A stretch of DNA of 64,000 nt, from contig NZ_KE332512.1 of assembly GCF_000412995.1 (NCBI RefSeq), positions 1,955,959 to 2,019,958 on the forward strand, written 5' to 3'. This document shows, piece by piece, positions 52,144 through 60,817 of this stretch (its first letter is position 1; the number at the start of each line of letters is the position of its first letter). The notes beneath the pieces are model-generated. The model saw only the letters and a list, made by a program, of their open reading frames with translations, was not told the origin of the DNA and searched no databases. The translations under genes and the position numbers were made by a program. The DNA comes from Treponema vincentii F0403 (GTDB lineage Bacteria > Spirochaetota > Spirochaetia > Treponematales > Treponemataceae).

Positions 52144-53166
52144 CTATTTGTCGGATAAGGCCGTTTTCCCGCTTTTAATATCATCTATCAGCTGCTTTAC
52201 TTTTTGAATGGCCGTTTGAGGAACTGCGGAAGGTACGCCTTCAAAGGCAAAGCCGACAGCGTCGTCTTTTATGCCGAGTTCTACCGGTTTACCGAATTCC
52301 AAGCGCCCTTCTACAAAGGCGATGACCGAGTCGGTGCACGCTGTTTTTTGGCTAACTTCCGTTGAACCGACTACGATATCTTTTCCATAAGAATAACCCG
52401 GCCGGTCAAACCACATCACATACGCGCCGTTTTCGCGGGCAGCAGCCACAACACCGGCATTTCCGCCGCCGCAGATCGTTAAGATAACATCGGCGTTATT
52501 TTTAATCATCGAAACGGCAAGCTCCGATGCTTTTGCGGCGTCGTACCAATTGCCGAGTACGCGGAAATCCAGTTCAAAATTCTTATTAACGGCTTTTGCC
52601 CCGTCCAAATAACCTTTCCGTATTTTATCGTTCATCACCGGATATTCCTGACCGGCAAGCAGTCCGATCTTATACGCAGCGTTTGCGTTTTTCATAGTGC
52701 TCGTGCTGATAAGTGCGGCATAATAACCGTTAAGGTAGCCTTGTTCGTAATGGTTAAAGCCGACTGTTTTTATTTGAGCGTTTCCGGCAAGATATCCGTC
52801 CAGCAGCAGGAATTTTTGCTGCGGGGCAAACTGCAGCACTTTTTCCGCAATCGCAGGCAGCGAAGGGTTTGAGCTGATAATTAAATCATACTTTTTGCTG
52901 ATGGCCAGCGCCGTCAATCCGTTTTGCCATTCACCCTGATTGACTCCGCCTTCCACTACCTTGACGGTAATCGGCTGCCCTTTTTTATCCAGCTGCGCCT
53001 TCGCTTCCTGTACGCCTTCTACGAGCAATTCATACGTCGGATTCCCCTTGACAATTCCGGGTACAAAAACCGCAACGGAAACAGCCTTTGTTTTTGCAAA
53101 AAGAGGCGCCCCTGCAATTAAGGCGAGACTACAAATCAGCATGATTATTTTTTGTTTTAGCGTCAT
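52144..53166 (-). CDS. BMP family nucleoside-binding protein
   Basis: A 340-residue substrate-binding protein of the BmpA/PnrA (TmpC) family: VAVFVPGIVKGNPTYELLVE, NPSLPAIAEKVLQFAPQQKF, GLLAGQEYPVMND, ILTICGGGNAGVVAAARENG and YVMWFDRPGYSYG. PnrA of T. pallidum binds purine nucleosides. Unlike most relatives it has no lipobox: the signal peptide ends ...GAPLFAKTKA, suggesting cleavage by signal peptidase I and a free periplasmic protein. It heads the transporter operon, and a hairpin-rich region lies upstream. Confidence 0.9.
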   Translation of the reverse strand: MTLKQKIIMLICSLALIAGAPLFAKTKAVSVAVFVPGIVKGNPTYELLVEGVQEAKAQLDKKGQPITVKVVEGGVNQGEWQNGLTALAISKKYDLIISSNPSLPAIAEKVLQFAPQQKFLLLDGYLAGNAQIKTVGFNHYEQGYLNGYYAALISTSTMKNANAAYKIGLLAGQEYPVMNDKIRKGYLDGAKAVNKNFELDFRVLGNWYDAAKASELAVSMIKNNADVILTICGGGNAGVVAAARENGAYVMWFDRPGYSYGKDIVVGSTEVSQKTACTDSVIAFVEGRLEFGKPVELGIKDDAVGFAFEGVPSAVPQTAIQKVKQLIDDIKSGKTALSDK

Positions 53167-53179
53167 GTTACACTCCTAT

Positions 53180-53317
53180 AAAAACTTTTGCAGGAAACAT
53201 AAGTTTCCGAAAAAGTTTTTAGTCGTGCGCGCATTACGCGCACACGTAAATAATCAAGTTTGCGTAAGCAAACTTGAGATAAAAAGCTCCGACGCTATTT
53301 TAGGCGGAGCTTTTTAT
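53180..53317. repeat. Cluster of four perfect hairpins
   Basis: Four hairpins in 138 bases. AAAAACTTTT/AAAAGTTTTT (53180-53220) encloses GGAAAC/GTTTCC. GTGCGCG/CGCGCAC is at 53225-53243. TCAAGTTTGC/GCAAACTTGA, with loop GTAA, is at 53254-53277. ATAAAAAGCTCCG/CGGAGCTTTTTAT (13 bp) is at 53279-53317. The last is a good bidirectional terminator and probably ends the acylphosphatase transcript. The rest of the 301-base gap to 53467 holds no gene I can support. Confidence 0.7.
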
Positions 53318-53467
53318 CGTAGCTCCTTACTGTATTAACTATAGCTAATTATAAATAAAGCGATTAAAAATGGTAAAATTGTTAATCGATAGGCACATAC
53401 CGTACCTTATTTCTCTATTCTTGTCTAGGATTTTTATGAAGCAACGAAGTAGATGCCCCGTATATTT

Positions 53468-53767
53468 TCAAAAGAGGATTTCAAATGAAGGGAGACCTTG
53501 ATACTGCGCCGCAGTAACGGTAAAGTTTGAAATATACGCACGCGGATGGGTATGCTGCACCGCGTCGAAAAAGTCATACAATGCGGAACCTTCTCCTTCC
53601 GCAAATATTTCCACCGAATAGTCGGGACAGTTCCGCACCCAGCCGGTGATGCCGAATTCCCGTGCAACCTGTACCGTCCAATAACGGAATCCTACGCCCT
53701 GTACCCGTCCTTCTACAAAGGCACGGGCTGCCTTCCGTCCGGTATTCGGCGATGTCTCTTTACGCAT
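53468..53767 (-). CDS. acyP: Acylphosphatase
   Basis: A 99-residue acylphosphatase: RAFVEGRVQGVGFRYWTVQV carries the phosphate-binding loop and catalytic arginine, and ITGWVRNCPDYSVEIFAEGE carries the catalytic asparagine. It hydrolyses acyl phosphates such as carbamoyl or acetyl phosphate. ATG 53767 is preferred because it overlaps the PHP gene stop by only eight bases and places the domain at normal distance; the frame continues to 53824. The ribosome site is weak, so expression may depend on coupling to the upstream gene. Confidence 0.9.
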   Translation of the reverse strand: MRKETSPNTGRKAARAFVEGRVQGVGFRYWTVQVAREFGITGWVRNCPDYSVEIFAEGEGSALYDFFDAVQHTHPRAYISNFTVTAAQYQGLPSFEILF

Positions 53768-54554
53768 GTGCAAAACCCAGCGCTTCCGCCGCATCGAGTA
53801 CGGAAATTCCGAGTTCTTCCGCATACTCGATACCGTTTTGCACTCCTGCCAAAACTTGTTCTATTTGATGTGCATCGGCATTGCAGATAATGCGGGCATC
53901 CTTTTGCGCAGCCCGCTTCCAAAATGCCGCCACGGGATATTGATAGTCTTCTCCGTAGTCCCGCTGCACTTTCGATTTAATCAGCCCGTAGCCGTTTATC
54001 TCCAGCGGCATTCCCAAATCATTTGCCGCGTCTATCAGCGCATCCGCACAGGCAAGGCAGTCTGCATCGATAGAGTGTATCCCGCTTAAAAATAAATCGG
54101 GATGCGCTAAAAACTTATAGATCCCCGACTTCATTCCTTCAATCGTAAAATCGATATAGGTACGCAGCAGACGTTTTTCCGTAACAGACGCTATGTACTT
54201 AAATTCGCCGTTCAGCGGGAACCAGTGGGAACCGAACACCAGATAGTCGGCTCCGTAGCGGCCGAGCAGTTCATCTTTAAACCAGCTGCGGTGCCGCGGA
54301 GACCATTCACACTCAAACCCGAAATACACGGGAAAATCCGCCTCTTTTTTTGCTTCTTCAACAAGGCGCTTATAAAGCGGTATATCCGCCGCCGACATCC
54401 TGCAATAGAGCCATATATCGTCATTGGGATAAGGGCAATGGTCGGAAAATCCGAGCGCGGAACAACCGCCGGCAGCGGCTTGCCGCACATAATGAAGCGG
54501 CGTGCCCTCAGCATGCTTGCACAGATAGGTATGCGTATGAAAATTACTGAGCAT
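53760..54554 (-). CDS. PHP-domain phosphatase, histidinol-phosphatase-like
   Basis: A 264-residue PHP-fold metallohydrolase: NFHTHTYLCKHAEGT (metal histidines), LGFSDHCPYP, FGFECEWSPRH, YLVFGSHW, FLAHPDLFL and CNADAHQIEQV. It matches the HisJ/HisK-type histidinol-phosphate phosphatase group. No other histidine genes are near, so the true substrate may be another phosphomonoester. It is transcribed with the acylphosphatase gene downstream. Confidence 0.85.
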   Translation of the reverse strand: MLSNFHTHTYLCKHAEGTPLHYVRQAAAGGCSALGFSDHCPYPNDDIWLYCRMSAADIPLYKRLVEEAKKEADFPVYFGFECEWSPRHRSWFKDELLGRYGADYLVFGSHWFPLNGEFKYIASVTEKRLLRTYIDFTIEGMKSGIYKFLAHPDLFLSGIHSIDADCLACADALIDAANDLGMPLEINGYGLIKSKVQRDYGEDYQYPVAAFWKRAAQKDARIICNADAHQIEQVLAGVQNGIEYAEELGISVLDAAEALGFAHA

Positions 54555-54643
54555 AAAAAAAGTATAGCGGTAAGCCTTTGAAATGTCAAACTTAGCAAGG
54601 ACGATCGCATCGGATACTTTTTAAACATCTCCTTTTGCCGATC

Positions 54644-54671
54644 TTGACTTAACGGATAAATGTGATATAGT
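54644..54671 (+). promoter_or_regulatory. Promoter of the pdxK-like gene
   Basis: TTGACT (54644-54649) and TATAGT (54666-54671) are separated by 16 bases, about 39 bases before the start codon, which is preceded by GAGGAG. Confidence 0.7.
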
Positions 54672-54709
54672 TTTCTCTCGTAAATATTTTCATAATTGAG
54701 GAGTATGTA

Positions 54710-55519
54710 ATGATAAAACTAGCGACAATTGCAGGTTCCGATGCATCAGGCGGTGCAGGACTTGAGGCGGATTTAAAAACATTTCAGGAGTACGGCGGCT
54801 ATGGTATGGCAGCGATCACCTTGGTTGCTACCATGAATCCCCACAAGGATTGGGGACATGAAGTATTCCCGATCGCCGAAGATTCCCTTAGAGCACAGCT
54901 TGAAACCATTTTTACCGGTATCGGAGTTGATGCGGCAAAAACGGGAATGCTGGCAACTCCCTACGCAATCGAATTGGCTGCCGAGTATCTTAGTAAATAT
55001 AAGGTAAAAAACTATGTCCTTGATCCGGTGATGATCTGTAAAGGCGGAAATTTACCGCTTAATCCCGAAATTAACGAATTGCTGATTAAAAAACTGTTAC
55101 CGCTTGCAAAAATTATTACACCCAATGTGTTTGAGGCAGGACAAATTGCTCATGTCGATACGCCTTCAACACTGGGAGAAATTAAAGAAGCCGCCAAGCG
55201 GATCTACGATATGGGTGCCCCGCATGTGTTTATCAAGGGCGGTTCAAAATTAAAGGGTGCGGAAACCTCAATCGATGTTTTCTATGACGGTAAAGATTTC
55301 CGGTATCTTGAAGCGGAATTGATTAAGACCGAATGGACTCACGGCTGCGGCTGTACCGTTGCGGCGGCAATTACTGCGGGCTTGGGCTTTGGACTCGAAC
55401 CGTATGAAGCTGCTCTTCGCGCAAAGAAATTTATCACATTGAGCCTTCGTAACGGTTTTGCTCTCAATAAATGGGTAGGACCGGGAAACCCCGCCGCGTG
55501 GCGCAAGCCGTTCAATTAA
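54710..55519 (+). CDS. ThiD/PdxK-family kinase (pyridoxine or hydroxymethylpyrimidine kinase)
   Basis: A 269-residue ribokinase-fold enzyme. IAGSDASGGAGLEADLKTFQ is the ThiD/PdxK substrate loop, and DPVMICKGGN and HVFIKGGSK follow. HGCGCTVAAAITAGLGFG is the catalytic anion hole, with cysteine at the position seen in Bacillus PdxK. The cysteine favours a pyridoxine/pyridoxal kinase; thiamine HMP kinase is the alternative. GAGGAG precedes the ATG. It is 31 bases upstream of the nucleoside phosphorylase and probably co-transcribed. Confidence 0.88.
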   Translation: MIKLATIAGSDASGGAGLEADLKTFQEYGGYGMAAITLVATMNPHKDWGHEVFPIAEDSLRAQLETIFTGIGVDAAKTGMLATPYAIELAAEYLSKYKVKNYVLDPVMICKGGNLPLNPEINELLIKKLLPLAKIITPNVFEAGQIAHVDTPSTLGEIKEAAKRIYDMGAPHVFIKGGSKLKGAETSIDVFYDGKDFRYLEAELIKTEWTHGCGCTVAAAITAGLGFGLEPYEAALRAKKFITLSLRNGFALNKWVGPGNPAAWRKPFN

Positions 55520-55550
55520 GAGATATATTAGATTAATAAGGAAGAAGAAT

Positions 55551-56882
55551 ATGCGTGCAGTTGATATTATTATGAAAAAGCGCGGGTTTAAGAAAACCGG
55601 CGCCGGAATCCTCTCTCGGGAAGAAATCGCTTTTTTAGTGAACGGGTATGTAGCCGGAGAGATTCCCGATTATCAAATGTCCGCATGGCTGATGGCGGTT
55701 TACTTTAACGGTATGACATTTGACGAAACCGCCATCCTTACCGACGTGATGCTGCATTCCGGGGCGGTGATGGATTTGTCGGGGATTGAAGGCCCATTTG
55801 TCGATAAGCATTCCACCGGCGGAGTAGGGGATAAACTTTCTCTGCCGCTAGCGCCTATTGTTGCCGCCTGCGGGGTAAAAGTCCCGATGATGAGCGGTAG
55901 GGCGTTAGGGCATACGGGCGGTACACTCGATAAACTTGAATCGATTACCGGATATAAGACCGGCCTTTCCGTTGAACAATTCCGGAATTATATCAAAAAG
56001 ATCGGCTTTGCGATGACGGGGCAGACAAAAGAGATTGTCCCTGCCGACCGTCTGATTTACGCCCTGCGCGACGTTACCGCAACCGTTGAATCGGTGCCGC
56101 TGATTACCGCGAGCATTCTTTCCAAGAAGGTCGCCGAAGGCGCCGACGCCTTGGTATTCGATGTAAAATGCGGAAGCGGTGCCTTTATGAAGACCTTGCC
56201 CGAAGCCGAAGCGCTCGCAAAGAGTCTTGTCGGTACCGGCACTGCAATGGGTAAAAAAGTTATCGCGATGATAACCGATATGTATGAGCCGTTAGGAAAT
56301 GCAGTCGGCAACTTTTTGGAAATGGAAGAAACCTACAATGTACTGAAAGGCGCAGGACCTCATGATGTAACCGATTTAACGTTACAGCTTGCCGGCTGGA
56401 TGCTCGTGCTCGGCGGCAAGGCGGGAACTAAGGAAGAGGGAATTAAGAAAGCGCAAGAGGCGCTTCGCAGCGGTAAAGCGTTAGAACTGTTCCTCGAAAA
56501 TATTACGCTGCAGGGCGGTAATGCGCAGCAGTTCGTTGCCGAATGCGGTAAGCGCCGCAGCCCGTATACCTGCCAAATCAAGGCGGAACAGGACGGCTTT
56601 ATTGCGGATATCGATGCGTTCCAAATCGGTATTGCGGGCGTCAATCTCGGAGTCGGCCGCAATAAAACCACCGATGCGGTGTGCCCCGATGCCGGTATGA
56701 TTCTGCATAAGCACGCAGGCGATGCCGTTAAAAAAGGCGACCTTATTATGGACGTATACGGCAAGGATGCGGAATGTCTGCCTGCCGCTTCCGATATTAT
56801 CAAAACGGCAATACGGTATGCAGCGGATAAGCCTCAAGCGCGCCCGCTGGTATTTAAAGAAATCTCTGCGGCCGATCTATAG
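55551..56882 (+). CDS. pdp: Pyrimidine-nucleoside phosphorylase
   Basis: A 443-residue nucleoside phosphorylase of the thymidine phosphorylase family. It has DKHSTGGVGDKLSLPLAP (phosphate site and signature), SGRALGHTGGTLDKLESI, YALRDVTATVESVPLITASI and the C-terminal PYNP domain (IGIAGVNLGVGRNKT, HKHAGDAVKKGDLIMDV). It cleaves uridine, thymidine or deoxyuridine to base and sugar 1-phosphate. The length fits both Pdp and DeoA. It links cytidine deaminase (39218-39631) to DeoC (9449-10096) in the window's salvage route. Confidence 0.95.
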   Translation: MRAVDIIMKKRGFKKTGAGILSREEIAFLVNGYVAGEIPDYQMSAWLMAVYFNGMTFDETAILTDVMLHSGAVMDLSGIEGPFVDKHSTGGVGDKLSLPLAPIVAACGVKVPMMSGRALGHTGGTLDKLESITGYKTGLSVEQFRNYIKKIGFAMTGQTKEIVPADRLIYALRDVTATVESVPLITASILSKKVAEGADALVFDVKCGSGAFMKTLPEAEALAKSLVGTGTAMGKKVIAMITDMYEPLGNAVGNFLEMEETYNVLKGAGPHDVTDLTLQLAGWMLVLGGKAGTKEEGIKKAQEALRSGKALELFLENITLQGGNAQQFVAECGKRRSPYTCQIKAEQDGFIADIDAFQIGIAGVNLGVGRNKTTDAVCPDAGMILHKHAGDAVKKGDLIMDVYGKDAECLPAASDIIKTAIRYAADKPQARPLVFKEISAADL

Positions 56883-56903
56883 CTGCACATCCGGTACCAT
56901 ACA

Positions 56904-59039
56904 GTGAATTGGGAAAAAAAAGATATAGACCCCGATATTGTCCGCTCCATGGCGCAGCAGTACGGCTGCAGCCCGCTTGTTGCATCTATTCTGCTGCGGC
57001 GCGGAATCGCCGAAGGGAGCGAGGCTTTCTTTCACCTTGAAAACGATCTCCGCTATGTGCATAATCCCTTCCTTTTTACGAATATGGAGGATGCCGTAGA
57101 CCGGCTCCTCGATGCAAAAGAAGAAGGCGAGCGCGTACTTATTTTTGGAGACCGCGATGCGGACGGCATCACGGCCGTTACCGTCCTCTACGAAGCGCTC
57201 ACCGATTTAGGTATCCCGACAACGTGGCGGATTCCTACCGGCGACGAGCCGTACGGCCTTTCCTGCGAAGCGGTCGATGCGCACGAAGCCGACGGCGGTA
57301 CACTTATCGTTACCGTGGACTGCGGTATTTCAAATATTGAAGAAATTGCCTATGCTGCGGAAAAGGGGATCGACGTTATCGTTATCGATCACCATACCCC
57401 GCAAGATAAACTGCCCGATGCGGCGGTAATCATTAACTGTAAAGTGCCGGGATCAGGATATCCCAACAGTCATCTTTCCGGATGCGCTACGGCGTGGAAG
57501 GTCGCTGTCGCCTTGCGCTTCGGACTCCTCGACATCTATAAGCAGCAGATTTGCCTTTTAAATGTCCGGCCGGTCAACGATGCGTTCGCGGTGGAAGCTA
57601 TTCATACCGTCAATTTAGTTGAAACGGCCCGAATCAGCGAAACGATCATTCCCGGTATGGTTTCTTTTTCCGATACGAGGCTCGGCAGATTTTTGCAAGG
57701 CCAGCAGATTTTTGTGTGGGATAAGGAACTGCAGCTCAAGCAGCTGGAAAAAGTATTCGGTAAATCGGTTGAGTTTTATGTGAACGACTTTAGACTTGAA
57801 TGCGCAAAGTTTTCGCCCCAGCTTGCCGAGCTGAGCCTTTTGCGGTTAAAGAACTTATCGAGAATCGGAAAGTACAACGACACGCCGATGTCCGAACTCG
57901 ACGGCTTTTTTAATATCTTTATTACGCTTGTCCAGCAAGCGCATAACCTATACGGCGAGAAAGAAAAAAGTGAATTACAGCTCGTAGCGCTTTCGCTCCT
58001 TGCAGACCTGATGCAGTTGACCGGAGAAAACCGGATATTGGTAAAACAAGGTTTGGCGGCAATCAATGCTGCGCCGCGTGCCGGTCTTTCCGAGCTGATG
58101 ATAAAGCAGGGGCTTATCGGTAAGCAAATCGGAACCAACGATATTGCATGGAATATTACTCCCGTTATCAATGCCACCGGACGGATGGGGAAGCCCGAAA
58201 CGGCAATCCGCCTCTTCCTCGAAAAAGATCCTGGAGTACGCAATGAACTTGCAACTGCAATTATTGCAATGAACGAGGATCGGAAAGAGCTTGGAAAGAC
58301 GGGTTGGGCGGTTGCCGAACCGATTGCGCGGGAAAGCCTTGCAAAATACCGCGAAAAACTCACCGTTGTCGTCAGCGATAAAATTCACCGCGGCATCACC
58401 GGCATTCTTTCAAACCGGCTTGCAGATAGATTTAATGTGCCGAGCATGGTGATCTGCCTTATGGAAAACGGTACCGCAGTCGGTTCGCTCCGTTCGGCAC
58501 GCGGTTATCGGGTGCTTTCGTTGCCGGAAGCCTATCCCGATTTTTTCCTCGATTACGGCGGGCATGCATTTGCGGCGGGCTTTAGCTTGATGCAGGAAAA
58601 AGTTGCTCCGTTTTTAAAGAAAGTGCAGGAATTTACCGCCGCTATCGAATTTGACGAAAACTCCGAACATCCGTCTCTTGCCATCGATGCGGAACTGCCG
58701 CACGGCTATTTGACGCCCGACCTTCTAACCGTACTCGACACCTTTGAGCCCTACGGCGAAGGGTTTCCGCCGCTGTTGTTTGCCGTAAAAGGCGTTACGA
58801 TAACCGCCGCCTCGATTATGGGTAAAACCCAACCGCAGCATTTACGGCTTACGCTCGACTGCGGAACATATAAGTGGACAGCCGTTTACTGGCAGGCGGC
58901 GGATAAGCTGAACGTCGAATTTAAAATCGGCGACAGTATCGACGCCGTATTTACAGTTAGCCGGAACAGCTTTAACGGCAACACGGTACCCCAAATGGTT
59001 ATTCAAGATATGCGGAAAACCGGAGCGGACACACGGTAA
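56904..59039 (+). CDS. recJ: Single-stranded-DNA exonuclease RecJ
   Basis: A 711-residue DHH-family exonuclease. Motif I is IFGDRDADGITAV, then VTVDCGISN and VIVIDHHTPQ (the DHH motif). VINATGRMGKPETAI and the DHHA1 segment YGGHAFAAGFSL follow, with an OB-like C-terminal domain. It degrades single-stranded DNA 5' to 3' in repair. An insert in the middle makes the core longer than average. It starts with a GTG 21 bases after the phosphorylase stop; the ribosome site is weak. Confidence 0.93.
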   Translation: MNWEKKDIDPDIVRSMAQQYGCSPLVASILLRRGIAEGSEAFFHLENDLRYVHNPFLFTNMEDAVDRLLDAKEEGERVLIFGDRDADGITAVTVLYEALTDLGIPTTWRIPTGDEPYGLSCEAVDAHEADGGTLIVTVDCGISNIEEIAYAAEKGIDVIVIDHHTPQDKLPDAAVIINCKVPGSGYPNSHLSGCATAWKVAVALRFGLLDIYKQQICLLNVRPVNDAFAVEAIHTVNLVETARISETIIPGMVSFSDTRLGRFLQGQQIFVWDKELQLKQLEKVFGKSVEFYVNDFRLECAKFSPQLAELSLLRLKNLSRIGKYNDTPMSELDGFFNIFITLVQQAHNLYGEKEKSELQLVALSLLADLMQLTGENRILVKQGLAAINAAPRAGLSELMIKQGLIGKQIGTNDIAWNITPVINATGRMGKPETAIRLFLEKDPGVRNELATAIIAMNEDRKELGKTGWAVAEPIARESLAKYREKLTVVVSDKIHRGITGILSNRLADRFNVPSMVICLMENGTAVGSLRSARGYRVLSLPEAYPDFFLDYGGHAFAAGFSLMQEKVAPFLKKVQEFTAAIEFDENSEHPSLAIDAELPHGYLTPDLLTVLDTFEPYGEGFPPLLFAVKGVTITAASIMGKTQPQHLRLTLDCGTYKWTAVYWQAADKLNVEFKIGDSIDAVFTVSRNSFNGNTVPQMVIQDMRKTGADTR

Positions 59040-59041
59040 GA

Positions 59042-59344
59042 AATGTACTTTCATGTACATTGAGGATTGTCAGTAGCGGCGCGCGGTATATCCCCTCTTC
59101 TTTCGAAAAACTTGCTGCTGCATGGAACCACCGCCGTCCGTGGCGGTACTGATACGTTGAGGTCTTCAGTAGCGGCACGGATGCCATCGTTCAGAAATGA
59201 ACATCCTTGTTCATTTCTGAGCTTCAAGTTTTTCATAACGAAAAACTCGATACTGTTTAGAACCACTGACATCCTGTCAGAGAAGCGATGTTTCGGTTTC
59301 ACCGAAACTCGCAGCCAAAAGTGTACAAGGATGTACACTTTTGG
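59042..59344. repeat. Array of hairpins with AGGAT-type loops
   Basis: Eight small inverted repeats follow recJ. Examples are AATGTAC/GTACATT (59042-59061), ACCGCC/GGCGGT (about 59129-59147) and TCAGAAATGAAC-ATCCTT-GTTCATTTCTGA (59191-59220). The rest include GTTTTTC/GAAAAAC (59228-59246), CTGAC-ATCCT-GTCAG (59266-59280), GCGATGTTTCGGT/ACCGAAACTCGC (59285-59312) and GCCAAAAGTGTAC-AAGGAT-GTACACTTTTGGC (59313-59344). TTGAGG-n-TCAGTAGCGGC occurs twice (59060, 59157). The GCGATGTTT...AAACTCGC module also occurs at 26811-26839. Open frames across it follow the palindromes and are not believed. Confidence 0.75.
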
Positions 59345-59364
59345 CGTAGATGCGCCGTCTATTT

Positions 59365-60588
59365 TCAAAAGGTAAGCATTATGGAAAGATACAGCTTAGC
59401 CGCTTCCTCCAATTGCGAAAGCTTAATATGTTCGTTTTCGCGGTGCACGACGGCAAGATCTCCCGGGCCGATGATAACGGGCGTCAACCCCTGTTGTACC
59501 AGTACGCTACCGTCGGTGGAACCGGCAAAGATATCAGGAATATAGGGAAGTCCGACTGCTTCCAGCGCCGTTTTGCACCGCTGCACCAACGGATCTGTTT
59601 CCGCCGTAACCCACGAAGGGCGTTTATCGGCGACGGTATACGACACTTGAGCGGTAGGAACTTCTTGATGCAGCTGCGCAATCAGTTCATCCAGCTGTGC
59701 CCACACCGCATCGACGGGATGACCGACGGCAAGCCGTGCATCCACGGTAAAAACACAAGTGTCGGGAACTACCTGCGGTTCTACTCCCGCCTGTATCGCC
59801 AGCGTCCGCCAAAAGGACTCCCCGTTCTCCACCGAAGAATATCCCGACAAATCCGTATGCTTAATCTTTTCTATTAAATTGATTGCCGTATAAATGGCAT
59901 TATCTCCCGCGCCTGCCTGTGAACCGTGAGCTGTTTTACCCCGTACACAGACATCCGCCCATGTGCGTCCCTTTCCTTTTATACACAGCTTTAAATCGGT
60001 CGGCTCACACACCACGAGCGAGCGGGCTCCGTCAAGCAACGGAGAATGCAGGAGCTTCTTTGAACCTTTCATGTAGTTTTCTTCGTCGATTGTTGCAGCA
60101 AAGATAATATCGGTAGGGGGGATAATCCCGTGCCGCTGTAAAACAGCCATTGCATAGAGCGCAGCCGTCAGTCCGCTTTTCATATCGCTGCTGCCGCGGC
60201 CGTAGAGAACACCGTCCCGTATTTCCGCACCGAACGGATCAAAGTTCCATCGTTTGCGCTCTTCATCGGAAACCGGTACGACATCCGTATGGCCGGTAAA
60301 GATGATACTGTTTTCGCGGGTTTTCCCGCGCACCCGTGCGACAATGTCGCAGCGGTTTCCTTCAACCCGTACTCGCTCATACTCAATCTTATTTGCCTTT
60401 AGAAAATCTTCTATATATTGAAGCATCGGTGCTTCGTTCCCCGGCGGATTGATGCTGGGAATTTTTACGGCTCCGGCAAAAAATGCCCGGAGTTCATCAT
60501 CATCGATATAATCAAAATACTTTTGCATCGAGGAAACATCAAAAACCTCGCCCCTTACCGTATCATCAATAACAATATTTGTTCTCAT
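59365..60588 (-). CDS. M20 family metallopeptidase (ArgE/DapE type)
   Basis: A 407-residue di-zinc amidohydrolase/peptidase. The metal ligands are in FTGHTDVVPV (His, Asp), GRGSSDMKSGL (Asp) and IDEENYMKGSK (catalytic and metal Glu). A dimerisation domain lies at about 210-320, and GSTDGSVL holds the final ligand region. It belongs with ArgE/DapE/acetylornithine-succinyldiaminopimelate hydrolases; no linked biosynthetic genes identify the substrate, so it may be a peptidase or N-acyl amino acid hydrolase. GAGGAG precedes the ATG. A HicB remnant overlaps its start. Confidence 0.85.
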   Translation of the reverse strand: MRTNIVIDDTVRGEVFDVSSMQKYFDYIDDDELRAFFAGAVKIPSINPPGNEAPMLQYIEDFLKANKIEYERVRVEGNRCDIVARVRGKTRENSIIFTGHTDVVPVSDEERKRWNFDPFGAEIRDGVLYGRGSSDMKSGLTAALYAMAVLQRHGIIPPTDIIFAATIDEENYMKGSKKLLHSPLLDGARSLVVCEPTDLKLCIKGKGRTWADVCVRGKTAHGSQAGAGDNAIYTAINLIEKIKHTDLSGYSSVENGESFWRTLAIQAGVEPQVVPDTCVFTVDARLAVGHPVDAVWAQLDELIAQLHQEVPTAQVSYTVADKRPSWVTAETDPLVQRCKTALEAVGLPYIPDIFAGSTDGSVLVQQGLTPVIIGPGDLAVVHRENEHIKLSQLEEAAKLYLSIMLTF

Positions 60589-60707
60589 GATAACACTCCT
60601 CTGTGTATGAATATATCATACTTATCGACCGTTGTTCCTTGAAATGTGATTACAGTACGAGTATCATCATATTTAACGACACCAATAAATCCTTTATAGT
60701 TCATCAT
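60585..60707 (-). pseudogene. HicB-like antitoxin remnant
   Basis: A 40-codon frame on the minus strand begins MMNYKGFIGVVKYDD and continues TRTVITFQGTTVDKYDIFIH before ending inside the start of the M20 gene. The opening and the ITFQGTTV segment match the N-terminal domain of HicB antitoxins, but the usual 10-12 residues between them and the whole C-terminal half are gone. GGGGA lies upstream of the ATG. It reads as a HicB gene reduced by internal and terminal deletions. No hicA was found next to it. Confidence 0.5.
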
Positions 60708-60817
60708 AGTTTTATCCCCGCATTTTTATCAATGATAAGTACAACAGAGGGCATCAACCTAACATTCGCTTAGTCTACATTGACGAAGGTATGTTAAGTT
60801 GAAGCGGGTATCAGGTT

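Noticed and set aside
59067-59375. Open frame of about 100 codons across the repeat array after recJ
   Set aside because: Its sequence follows the palindromes in both directions, it has no ribosome site, and the frame exists on both strands because of the inverted repeats.
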